From Armatimonadota bacterium (lineage in GTDB: Bacteria; Armatimonadota; UBA10988), in the NCBI GenBank assembly GCA_016183835.1, contig JACPDV010000245.1:1-5430 (forward strand): 5,430 nucleotides of DNA, in the 5' to 3' direction. How positions within the stretch are numbered: position 1 is the first letter of the stretch; every line of letters starts with the position of its first letter. The translations under genes were made by a program, and so were the position numbers. Under the pieces are notes generated by a model. That model had not been told where the DNA came from. It made no database searches and worked only from the letters and a program-made list of their open reading frames with translations. Positions 1 to 5,430 of the stretch are shown here, piece by piece.

Positions 1-144
1 AAGAGGGCTTCGACGCCGAGGACCAGCGCGGCCTGGACGCGGCGATGTGCGCGCTCGACGGCACGCCCACCAAGTCCAGGCTGGGCGCCAACGCCATCCT
101 CGGCGTCTCGATGGCCACCGCCAAGGCGGCGGCGCAGGCGGCCA
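1..144 (+). repeat. Direct repeat copy A of an eno internal segment (144 bp or more)
   Basis: Positions 1-144 are identical base for base to 484-627 (offset 483). The match breaks at 145 (T) versus 628 (C). It begins at the window edge, so the true length is unknown and may be greater. Both copies lie in the same reading frame. Confidence 0.95.
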
Positions 145-170
145 TCTCCGGTGTGCCGATGTCCGAGTGA
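1..170 (+). pseudogene. 3' end of an ORF containing an internal enolase fragment (partial)
   Basis: This frame is open from the window edge (first full codon at 3) to TGA at 168-170. Its first 47 or so residues are identical to residues about 85-131 of the enolase encoded downstream, including the DGTPTKS and LGANAILGVS motifs. It then departs into a short tail, AISGVPMSE, that does not resemble enolase. The nucleotide match is exact over 1-144 versus 484-627 and may continue to the left beyond the window. A strong hairpin starts 4 nt after the stop, so the end at 170 looks like a genuine gene end. It could be the remnant of a partial eno duplication. It could also be an unrelated upstream gene whose true 3' end (the tail) has been joined to enolase sequence by recombination or misassembly. 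It cannot be a working enolase, because it stops in the N-terminal third. Confidence 0.6.
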
Positions 171-173
171 CGC

Positions 174-211
174 GCCGGGCCGGGCGGGCCGCGCGGCCCG
201 CCCGGCCCGGC
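174..211. terminator. Perfect GC palindrome after the upstream stop codon; probable terminator
   Basis: Positions 174-192 and 193-211 are exact reverse complements, 19 nt each, composed only of G and C. As RNA this would form a stem of about 17 bp with a GCGC tetraloop at 191-194. It begins 4 nt after the TGA at 168-170 and ends 19 nt before the eno start codon. No T run follows, so it is not a canonical intrinsic terminator; such U-less hairpins are common at gene ends in GC-rich bacteria. It could also act as an mRNA-stabilising element. It is the kind of sequence that causes polymerase dropout and assembly breaks. Confidence 0.65.
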
Positions 212-549
212 TCCGAAAGACGGTTAGTCCATGAGTCAGATCATTGAGGTCCAGGCGCGAGAGATTCTCGATTCCCGCGGGAATCCCACGGTCGAGGTCG
301 AGGTCCACGCCATCTCGGACATGAACAGCCAGGTGGTGACGGGCCGCGCGGCGGTGCCTTCCGGCGCCTCCACCGGCCAGCGCGAGGCCCTCGAGCTGCG
401 CGACGGCGAGCCGCGCTACCGTGGCAAGGGCACCGCCAGGGCGGTGGAGAACGTCAACACCGAGATCCGCGAACTGCTCCTCGAAGAGGGCTTCGACGCC
501 GAGGACCAGCGCGGCCTGGACGCGGCGATGTGCGCGCTCGACGGCACGC

Positions 550-624
550 CCACCAAGTCCAGGCTGGGCGCCAACGCCATCCTCGGCGTCTCGATGGCCA
601 CCGCCAAGGCGGCGGCGCAGGCGG
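550..624 (+). repeat. 75-bp tandem repeat in eno, first unit
   Basis: Positions 550-624 are identical to 625-699 with no spacer. The unit is exactly 25 codons, so the frame is kept. It encodes the conserved enolase segment from TKSRLGANAILGVS to AAAQA. The same unit also occurs at 67-141 inside the upstream copy. Intact enolases carry it once. Confidence 0.97.
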
Positions 625-699
625 CCACCAAGTCCAGGCTGGGCGCCAACGCCATCCTCGGCGTCTCGATGGCCACCGCCAAGGCGGCGGCGCAGGCGG
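625..699 (+). repeat. 75-bp tandem repeat in eno, second unit
   Basis: This is the exact second unit of the head-to-tail duplication. The match ends at 700 (T) versus 625 (C). After it the gene continues normally with VGLPLYKYLGG, the expected enolase continuation, so the first unit can be regarded as the extra one. Confidence 0.97.
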
Positions 700-1590
700 T
701 CGGTCTGCCGCTCTACAAGTACCTCGGCGGCGCCAACGCGTGCCGGCTGCCCGTGCCGATGATGAACATCCTCAACGGCGGCGCCCACGCGGCGAACAAC
801 GTGGACTTCCAGGAGTTCATGGTCATGCCGGTGGGGTTCACGTCGTTCGCGGAGGCGCTCCGCGGCGGGGTGGAGGTCTATCACGCTCTGGCCGGGTTGC
901 TGAAGAAGCAGGGGCTGAGCACGGCGGTGGGCGACGAGGGCGGCTTCGCGCCGGACATCCTCCGGGCCGATGGTCAGCCCTACGAGAGCCCCTTCGATGT
1001 GACCTACGCGGTGCTCAACCTGATCCGCTCGGCCATCGAGGCGGCGGGGTTCGACCTGGGCGCCGAGTTCCGCATCGCCATGGACCCCGCTACCTCGGAG
1101 ATGTGGGACTGCCAGGCCGACGCCTACGTGGCGAAGAAGACCGGCGGCGTGACCTTCGACTCGGCCAGGATGGTCGCGCTCTGGACCGATCTGGTCCTCA
1201 ACCGCGGGCAAGGTGCAGATCGTGGCGGACGACCTGACGGTGACCAACCCGAGCATCGTCAAAGAGGCCATCGCGAAGAAGGCGATGACGGCCCTCTTGG
1301 TGAAGGTGAACCAGGTGGGGACGGTGACCGAGACCCTCGAGGCGGTGGAGATGGTGCAGCGGGCGAGGATGACGGCGGTCATCTCGCATCGGTCGGGTGA
1401 GACCGAAGACACCACCATCGCGGACCTGGCGGTGGCCACCAACGCGGGTCAGATCAAGACCGGCGCGCCGTCGCGCACCGACCGCGTCGCCAAATACAAT
1501 CAGTTGCTCCGGATCGAGCAACAGTTGGGCTCGGCGGCGGTCTATCCTGGAGTGGAAGCCTTCTACAACCTCGGGTAGAGACGGGTCGCG

Positions 1591-1907
1591 ATGAGCTCTA
1601 CAGACGGCACGACAACCGGCGCGGCGCGTGTGGCGCAGTCGACGTGGTGCTGCTGCTGGCGTGGTCTGCTCATGCTCGGCGCGGTCAGTCTCGCCTCGGG
1701 GGCCATGCACTCCCTGATCGGCGTCCACGCGCAGGACCAGGCTACGAGCAGGACCGCCAGGCCGACCTGGTCGGCGAGATCGAGTTCACCAACTCGGTCC
1801 GCGGCACCATCACCAAGGGCCGAGCCCAGGGGCTCGGCCGGGCCGACGAGCACCGCGCCATCCTCGTGCCGGACAACCACCGCCCCATTCCCCCCAGGGC
1901 GCAGTGA
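1591..1907 (+). pseudogene. Small hypothetical ORF with hydrophobic segment, probably frame-broken
   Basis: This stretch between eno and the first phosphofructokinase has no clean gene. A frame starting with ATG at 1591 gives a short polar N-terminus and then a hydrophobic segment (GLLMLGAVSLASGAMHSLIG). After about 1735 that frame turns into Ser/Arg/Pro-rich sequence typical of a wrong frame. The other + frame reads VVLLLAW at 1644-1664. From about 1740 it gives a better-looking charged segment (GYEQDRQADLVGEIEFTNSVRG) ending at TGA 1905-1907. A single-helix protein with one or two indels would explain this. A short membrane protein followed by a charged segment would suit the septum protein FtsB/DivIC, often encoded next to eno, but no FtsB-specific motif is visible in the C-terminal part. 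A secreted protein with a signal peptide ending near GVHA is an alternative. The function is not recognised. Confidence 0.35.
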
Positions 1908-1919
1908 ACGGAACTTGGG

Positions 1920-3296
1920 ATGGCTAAGAACATTCTCCTCTGCAACGGCGGCGGGCCGACCGCCGTCATCAACCTGACCAACATGGGCGTGTTCGAGGGC
2001 TGCCTCGACTACCTCGTGGGCGACGCACGCATCTACGCGGCGATGGGCGGCACCGGCTCGCTGATCGGCGAGCACGCCACGCACGACGGCAAGCGCCACG
2101 TGGCCCGGCTCGACGACTATCTCGCCGACAGCCACCGCCGGCAGCTCGTCAAGAACACCCCCTCCACCTGGATCGGGAGCGGGCGCTACAAGCTCGGCGC
2201 CAAGGTGCCCGACGAGAAGAGCGGCGGCAGCCAGGAGGGCGCCGTCGACTACGACATCGGCCGCATCCTCGAGGTCTGCGACCAGCTCGGCGTGGGGCAC
2301 GTCTTCTTCGTCGGTGGCGACGACACGCTGACCACCCTCAACGCGCTGGCCTCCTACGCCGAGCGCCACCCGCGTGCCGAGTGGCCGACTTTCCTCTCGG
2401 TGCCCAAGACCATCGACAACGACCTGCCCTACGCCGTGGCCGACCCGCACCCGGAGCTGCCCGAGGAGGGCGTGTTCAAGGCCAACGACCGGATCATGGC
2501 CATCGACGCCTGCCCTGGCTTCGGCACCGCCGCCACCTTCGTCGCGAACAAAACCGCGCACCTGGCGGTCGAGGCGCACGCCCTGCACCGCCACTACGTG
2601 CTCGAGATCATGGGCCGCGACGCCGGCTTCCTCACCGCCGCCGCGCTCCTCGCCGAGCCGTTCGGCTATGGCCCGCACCTGATCGGCCTGCCGGAGCATG
2701 GACCGTTCAGTGTGGACGACTTCGGCAACTTCGTGGCCTGGCGCGAGCAGCACTACGGCTTCGGCGTATACTGCGTCAGCGAAGGCATCCGCGACGCCGA
2801 GTACGGCCCGTTGGCGGCCGCCGGACGCGACCTGTTCGGCAACCCGAGGCTCGGCGGCTCCGGCGAGCTGCTGCGCGACCAGGCGGCCGGCTACTGCGGG
2901 CAGCGCGGGCTGAAGGCCGACGTGCGCTACATCAAGTTCGGCGAGCTGCAGCGCGTGTCCACCACCTTCCGCTCGCGGGCCGACAGCGAGATCGCTTACG
3001 GCGTGGGCCGCCGCGCCGCTTACTGGGCGCTGGTCCGCGGGCAGACGGGCAAGCTGGTGACCATCGTCCGGCAGCCCGGCCCGCAGCCGAGCTGGCAGTA
3101 CGGGCTGGTGCCCACCCAGTTGGTCAGCGGCAAGGACAAGAAGCGCTGCATGGACGCCGACTGGGTGACCGAGTACGACTGCGCCGGCCTGCGCATTCCA
3201 TTCGTCGGTGGCACCTTCCTCGACTGGGTCCGCCCGCTGGTGGATCCAGTGGTGCCCATCGCCCCGGCCTACGACGGGCCCGAAGTGGCGCTCTGA
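1920..3296 (+). CDS. pfp: PPi-type 6-phosphofructokinase (diphosphate--fructose-6-phosphate 1-phosphotransferase), copy 1
   Basis: This cytoplasmic enzyme interconverts fructose 6-phosphate and fructose 1,6-bisphosphate; the PPi-type reaction is reversible. The 458-residue protein has the PFK family motifs in order: GGGPTAVIN (10-18), PSTWIGSGR (81-89), GGDDT (132-136), PKTIDND with the catalytic Asp (162-168), CPGFGTAATF (198-207), MGRDAGF (231-237) and GELQR (341-345). In ATP-PFKs the second Asp of GGDD is Gly and the Lys before TIDND is usually Gly. Asp plus Lys is the established signature of pyrophosphate use, so donor specificity is inferred from these two residues. The length fits the PPi-PFK family better than the roughly 320-residue bacterial ATP-PFK. 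The ATG at 1920 follows a weak GGAA (1910-1913) and begins directly with the conserved N-terminal strand. A paralogue lies 98 nt downstream. The frame is intact, unlike its upstream neighbours. Confidence 0.93.
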   Translation: MAKNILLCNGGGPTAVINLTNMGVFEGCLDYLVGDARIYAAMGGTGSLIGEHATHDGKRHVARLDDYLADSHRRQLVKNTPSTWIGSGRYKLGAKVPDEKSGGSQEGAVDYDIGRILEVCDQLGVGHVFFVGGDDTLTTLNALASYAERHPRAEWPTFLSVPKTIDNDLPYAVADPHPELPEEGVFKANDRIMAIDACPGFGTAATFVANKTAHLAVEAHALHRHYVLEIMGRDAGFLTAAALLAEPFGYGPHLIGLPEHGPFSVDDFGNFVAWREQHYGFGVYCVSEGIRDAEYGPLAAAGRDLFGNPRLGGSGELLRDQAAGYCGQRGLKADVRYIKFGELQRVSTTFRSRADSEIAYGVGRRAAYWALVRGQTGKLVTIVRQPGPQPSWQYGLVPTQLVSGKDKKRCMDADWVTEYDCAGLRIPFVGGTFLDWVRPLVDPVVPIAPAYDGPEVAL

Positions 3297-3318
3297 CCTA
3301 CCGCCTCAAGCCTTGAAC

Positions 3319-3360
3319 CGGCGGCAGCCACATCCGAGAACCTCGGTGTGGCTGCCGCCG
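3319..3360. terminator. Strong hairpin between the two phosphofructokinase genes
   Basis: Positions 3319-3332 pair perfectly with 3347-3360 (14 bp). Above a single bulged T (3333), CCGAG at 3334-3338 pairs with CTCGG at 3342-3346, closing an AAC loop (3339-3341). That gives 19 bp in all with one bulge. It starts 22 nt after the first pfp stop and is followed by TTAGTT, a weak T-rich tail, then the ribosome binding site of the second pfp. It could be an intrinsic terminator, or an intercistronic stem that partly uncouples or stabilises the two messages. Confidence 0.7.
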
Positions 3361-3383
3361 TTAGTTGGGGTCAGGGGAGCAGC

Positions 3384-3389
3384 GGAGGA
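3384..3389 (+). promoter_or_regulatory. Ribosome binding site that fixes the second pfp start
   Basis: GGAGGA at 3384-3389 is a near-consensus Shine-Dalgarno, 5 nt before the ATG at 3395. The frame is open from a TTG at 3365, but that codon lies upstream of this site, and the extra ten residues are not family sequence. The ATG is therefore preferred. Confidence 0.8.
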
Positions 3390-3394
3390 CGGTG

Positions 3395-4762
3395 ATGGGG
3401 ATCAACTTCCTGACGGTTTCCGGCGGCGGGCCCACGCCGGTGCTCAACGAGACGCTGATGGGCCTGGTGGAGGGCGCCGCCGAGGCGGTCGGGCTGCCGG
3501 TGGGCGAGCTGGGCCTCTACGCCGCCGTGGGCGGCACCGGCGGGCTGATCGGCGGCAGGGCCACCGGCGACGGCCGGAGGCACGTGGTCTGCCTCAGCCG
3601 CTACCTCAGCGACCCGGGCGTGCGCAAGCTGATCCTCGAGACGCCCTCGACCTTCCTCGGCAGCGGCCGCTACGCCTTGGGGGGCAAGCAGGGCGCGCAG
3701 GAGGACGTCGACCGCGACATCGAGAGCGTCCTGAAGGTGATCGAGCACTTCCGCATCGACCACGTCTTTCTCGTCGGCGGCGACGACACCCTCTCCACGC
3801 TCAACCGCCTGGCCGATTACCGCGCACGGCACCCCGCCGTGCTCGAGCGCTGGCCCACGCTGCTGGCGGTGCCGAAGACGATCGACAACGATCTGCCAGC
3901 CCGTGTGCCCTGGCAGAAGATGACCGACGAGGAGGCACGTGGCACGCATCGGCAGGGCGACGCGCTCCAGGTGATGCACGCCTGCCCCGGGTTCGCCACG
4001 GCGGCGTCGTTCGTGGCCCACGAGGTGCTCAACCTGGCGGTGGAGGCCCACGCGCTGAAGCGGCACTACATTGTCGAGGTGATGGGTCGCCTCGCGGGCT
4101 TCCTCGCCGCCGCCGCGTCGCTGGCCACGCCCTGCGGTTACGGACCGCACCTGGTGGCCGTGCCGGAGCACGGCGCGTTCAATGTGGCCGACTTCGTCAG
4201 CTACTTGCGCTGGCGCGAGCAGCGGCACGGCTACGGGGTGTACGTGGTGAGCGAGGGAGTCCCCGGCCAGGACGGCAAGCCGCTGAAGAGCGGCGGCACG
4301 GGGATGTTCGGGGAGGCCAGGGTGGGCGGTGCGGGGGAGCTGCTGGCCGCCGAGGAGCAGCACTTCTGCGAGCTGGCGCATCAGCGGGTCGACGCGCGGA
4401 CCATCAGGTTCGGCGAGCTGCAGCGCGTGTGCCGGCGGCACCGCTCGGCGGTGGACAACGAGATCGCCTATCAGGTGGGCCGCCACGCGGCGCTCTACGC
4501 CGTGGCGGGCGAGAGCGGGAAGCTGGTGACCATCCGGCGCTCCGGCGAGGGCTGGGAGTACGGCCTGGTCCCCACGCGGCTGGTGAGCGGGCAGCAGCGC
4601 CGGATGGAGCCGCACTGGTGCGCGTTCGACGAGAGCAGCGGCATCCGCGTGCCGGTGATCGCGCCGAGCTACGGCGAGGAGTACCTGAGTGCGCTGGTGG
4701 ACCCGCTGCCGCCGACGGTGCCGCCGCTGGACGAAGCGGAGTGGGCGGTGGATGTCCCGTAA
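3395..4762 (+). CDS. pfp: PPi-type 6-phosphofructokinase, copy 2 (tandem paralogue)
   Basis: This 455-residue protein is a full-length paralogue of the preceding gene, collinear with it throughout and roughly half identical by eye. From the ATG, the motifs are GGGPTPVLN (10-18), PSTFLGSGR (84-92), GGDDT (128-132), PKTIDND with the catalytic Asp (160-166), CPGFATAASF (198-207), MGRLAGF (230-236) and GELQR (340-344). It carries the same Asp/Lys pair that marks pyrophosphate use, and no catalytic motif is lost, so it does not look like a dead regulatory subunit. Differences include a longer segment after the N-terminal motif (EAVGLPVGELG, about 30-40), a more charged region at about 172-189, and a Pro-rich acidic C-terminus. 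It has a strong ribosome binding site and stops at TAA 4760-4762. It may form hetero-oligomers with copy 1, or be an isozyme used under other conditions; both ideas are inference. Confidence 0.92.
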   Translation: MGINFLTVSGGGPTPVLNETLMGLVEGAAEAVGLPVGELGLYAAVGGTGGLIGGRATGDGRRHVVCLSRYLSDPGVRKLILETPSTFLGSGRYALGGKQGAQEDVDRDIESVLKVIEHFRIDHVFLVGGDDTLSTLNRLADYRARHPAVLERWPTLLAVPKTIDNDLPARVPWQKMTDEEARGTHRQGDALQVMHACPGFATAASFVAHEVLNLAVEAHALKRHYIVEVMGRLAGFLAAAASLATPCGYGPHLVAVPEHGAFNVADFVSYLRWREQRHGYGVYVVSEGVPGQDGKPLKSGGTGMFGEARVGGAGELLAAEEQHFCELAHQRVDARTIRFGELQRVCRRHRSAVDNEIAYQVGRHAALYAVAGESGKLVTIRRSGEGWEYGLVPTRLVSGQQRRMEPHWCAFDESSGIRVPVIAPSYGEEYLSALVDPLPPTVPPLDEAEWAVDVP

Positions 4763-4796
4763 CGGGCGGCGGCACCACGTTGGCTGCGCGGGCCAA

Positions 4797-4871
4797 GGTA
4801 GGGGCGACCGGCAGGTCGCCCGCGATCGCCGCCAGGCCGCGCTGACGGGCGACCTGCCGGTCGCCCCTACC
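4797..4871. repeat. Perfect 26-bp inverted repeat between convergent genes; possible bidirectional terminator or dispersed palindrome
   Basis: Positions 4797-4822 are the exact reverse complement of 4846-4871 (26 bp), around a 23-nt GC-rich spacer (4823-4845). The outer end reads GGTAGGGGCGACC, a style seen in palindromic repeats scattered through many environmental genomes. It occupies the gap between the pfp stop at 4762 and the - strand gene end at 4884. From either side it could form a terminator-like stem, although neither side has a T run. The rest of the gap shows nothing else. Confidence 0.8.
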
Positions 4872-4883
4872 GGGTTGCTGCGA

Positions 4884-5111
4884 TCACCAGCGCCGGGCTG
4901 CCCAGCCGCCCCCCAGCCCGGCGAGCGCGAGGCCCGCCGCCGCCAGGCCCACCCGCAGACAGCGCCTCGTGCGTGGCTGGAGCCGCTCCCAGGGCACCGG
5001 CCAGCTCACGCTCAGCCGGCCCCAGGCGCCGTCGTCGTAGCGCAGCGCCACCAGGAGCGCCCAGCCGCCGGCAACCAGACAGAAGATCCCGGCCGGCAGA
5101 CGCGGGTTCAC
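4884..5111 (-). CDS. Small two-helix membrane protein, hypothetical
   Basis: This 75-residue protein is read on the - strand from GTG (5111-5109) to TGA (4886-4884). Two hydrophobic segments are visible: about 6-23 (PAGIFCLVAGGWALLVAL) and about 53-70 (RVGLAAAGLALAGLGGGW). They are separated by a polar, Trp-rich linker with RYDDGAWGRL and WERLQPRTRR, and the protein ends in AARRW. Positively charged residues flank the second helix. I do not recognise the family. The start overlaps the upstream SPFH stop as GTGA (5111-5108), and no Shine-Dalgarno is evident before it, which points to translational coupling and a shared operon. It may be a membrane partner of the SPFH protein, but that is only context. 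The charge pattern, membrane character and overlap support a real gene despite its size. Confidence 0.7.
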   Translation of the reverse strand: MNPRLPAGIFCLVAGGWALLVALRYDDGAWGRLSVSWPVPWERLQPRTRRCLRVGLAAAGLALAGLGGGWAARRW

Positions 5112-5430
5112 GGCTGGCCCGGCGTGCCGACGCCGCCGGTCGCCAGGTCCTCTTTGTCGATCAGCAGCGCCTTCACGTTGGGGGCCACCTTGCGGACGTA
5201 GTTGTACCGCACCACCGCCGGGTTCACGCGGAGCGCCGCGCCGCGGATCTCGTTGGCCTTCGCCTCGCCCTCGGCCTGGATCCGGCGCCGTTGGGCCTCC
5301 TTCGTGGCGACCTCCACTTCGTACCGCATGCGCTGACTGTTCTGCTGCTCGATCTGCTTGTTCTCGATCGCCGCGGCGTACTCGGGCGAGAACTCGATGT
5401 TCCGCAACAGGAACTCGTCCACCACCAGCC
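5108..5430 (-). CDS. SPFH/band-7 (prohibitin/HflC-like) protein, C-terminal part only
   Basis: This is the last roughly 107 residues of a protein whose start lies beyond the window; the frame is open to the edge and stops at TGA (5110-5108). The first visible residues (VVDEFLLRNIEFSPEYAAAIENKQIEQQN) match the end of an SPFH/band-7 domain, where IxFSPEY followed by AIExKQ is typical of the prohibitin/HflC group. A charged Glu/Lys/Arg/Gln-rich helix follows (RYEVEVATKEAQRRRIQAEGEAKA), the coiled coil that such proteins use to oligomerise. The end (NPAVVRYNYVRKVAPNVKALLI) is the usual closing segment. SPFH proteins form membrane-anchored rings or microdomains and often modulate proteases such as FtsH. 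The N-terminal anchor cannot be seen. The stop overlaps the start of the small membrane protein by 4 nt. No specific gene name can be assigned. Confidence 0.88.
   Translation of the reverse strand, partial: LVVDEFLLRNIEFSPEYAAAIENKQIEQQNSQRMRYEVEVATKEAQRRRIQAEGEAKANEIRGAALRVNPAVVRYNYVRKVAPNVKALLIDKEDLATGGVGTPGQP

Larger units (their letters stand above)
231..1578 (+). pseudogene. eno: Enolase (phosphopyruvate hydratase), disrupted as written
   Basis: Enolase converts 2-phosphoglycerate to phosphoenolpyruvate in the cytoplasm. The ATG at 231 opens with the family N-terminus (AREILDSRGNPTVEVEV). Numbering from it, the SGASTG loop is at 44-49, NGGAH with the substrate-loop His at 182-186, FQEFM at 193-197, the acid DEGG at 235-238 and the Mg-binding AMD at 283-285. 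The frame is lost near 1203. The C-terminal part resumes in the +1 frame at 1207 with KVQIVADD, the catalytic Lys in LVKVNQVG, ISHRSGETED and IKTGAPSR, ending with TAG at 1576-1578. Two lesions stand out: a 25-residue tandem duplication (about 107-156), and loss of about 26 residues that should contain SIEDG, whose Glu is a Mg ligand. Read as written, the first frame runs to 1400 with a nonsense tail. No product would be active. The start is weakly supported by a purine-rich AAAGACGG at 216-223. Family identity is certain; whether the damage is real is not. Confidence 0.9.

Noticed and set aside
67..699. CRISPR-like or regulatory direct repeat array from the three 75-bp units
   Set aside because: The units encode a conserved enolase segment in frame, two of them abut with no spacer, and there are no short regular repeats with unique spacers.
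1195..1215. Programmed ribosomal frameshift joining the two enolase parts
   Set aside because: A programmed shift would not remove about 26 conserved residues including a metal ligand, and no slippery run with a downstream structure is evident.
530..1237. Alternative + frame across enolase
   Set aside because: Arg/Gly-rich translation with no motif; enolase motifs are clear in the other frame.
1563..2753. Long open - strand frame (396 codons) antisense to the first phosphofructokinase
   Set aside because: It is opposite a strongly conserved gene, is rich in Val/Gly/Asp/Arg as expected from the complement of GC-biased codons, and shows no family motif.
2935..4431. Identical stretch of over 20 bp around GELQR shared by the two pfp genes (near 2937 and 4408), as a recombination repeat
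   Set aside because: It lies at the aligned, functionally conserved position in both paralogues, so common descent with shared codon bias explains it.
3371..4615. Long open - strand frame opposite the second phosphofructokinase
   Set aside because: Its His/Ala/Val/Arg-rich composition is typical of GC-driven antisense openness, with no recognisable domain and no ribosome binding site evidence.
3208..4845. Long open + strand frame (545 codons) across the second phosphofructokinase
   Set aside because: It is an Arg/Gly/Ala-rich shadow in another frame of a gene with unmistakable PFK motifs.

Overview
This is a high-GC window (clearly GC-rich by eye, with strong G/C third-position bias in all convincing genes). 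It carries a glycolysis cluster on the + strand and the end of an unrelated membrane-associated pair on the - strand. The organism is a bacterium. GC-rich composition, PPi-type phosphofructokinases, a dispersed-type palindrome and an SPFH protein would suit an environmental lineage such as Acidobacteriota, Planctomycetota, Myxococcota or Rokubacteria, but nothing here fixes the phylum.

Layout. Positions 1-170 hold the 3' end of an open frame whose visible part is an exact, in-frame copy (at least 144 bp) of an internal piece of the enolase gene downstream, followed by a short unrelated tail and a stop. A perfect 38-bp GC palindrome (174-211) follows the stop. The enolase gene (231-1578) is disrupted as written. 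It carries an exact 75-bp in-frame tandem duplication (550-699). Near 1203-1207 it has a net deletion of roughly 77-80 nt that shifts the frame and removes the segment that should hold the SIEDG magnesium ligand. Positions 1579-1919 hold a weak, apparently frame-broken small ORF with a hydrophobic stretch.

Two intact tandem paralogues of PPi-type 6-phosphofructokinase follow (1920-3296 and 3395-4762). Each has the GGDDT and PKTIDND signatures. They are separated by a strong bulged hairpin (3319-3360). A perfect 26-bp inverted repeat (4797-4871) lies in the gap between the convergent gene sets. On the - strand, a truncated SPFH/band-7 protein (5430 to 5108) overlaps by 4 nt a 75-residue two-helix membrane protein (5111 to 4884).

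How the genes fit together. Enolase and the two phosphofructokinases belong to the same pathway. PPi-type enzymes would let the fructose-6-phosphate step run reversibly at the cost of pyrophosphate instead of ATP. The best candidate for something unusual is the tandem pair of divergent but both apparently catalytic PPi-PFKs. The enolase lesions are striking, but three exact repeat copies, an indel and a broken neighbouring ORF clustered in 1.9 kb, beside two clean genes, make assembly or sequencing error at least as likely as biology. I found no RNA genes, CRISPR array or transposase.
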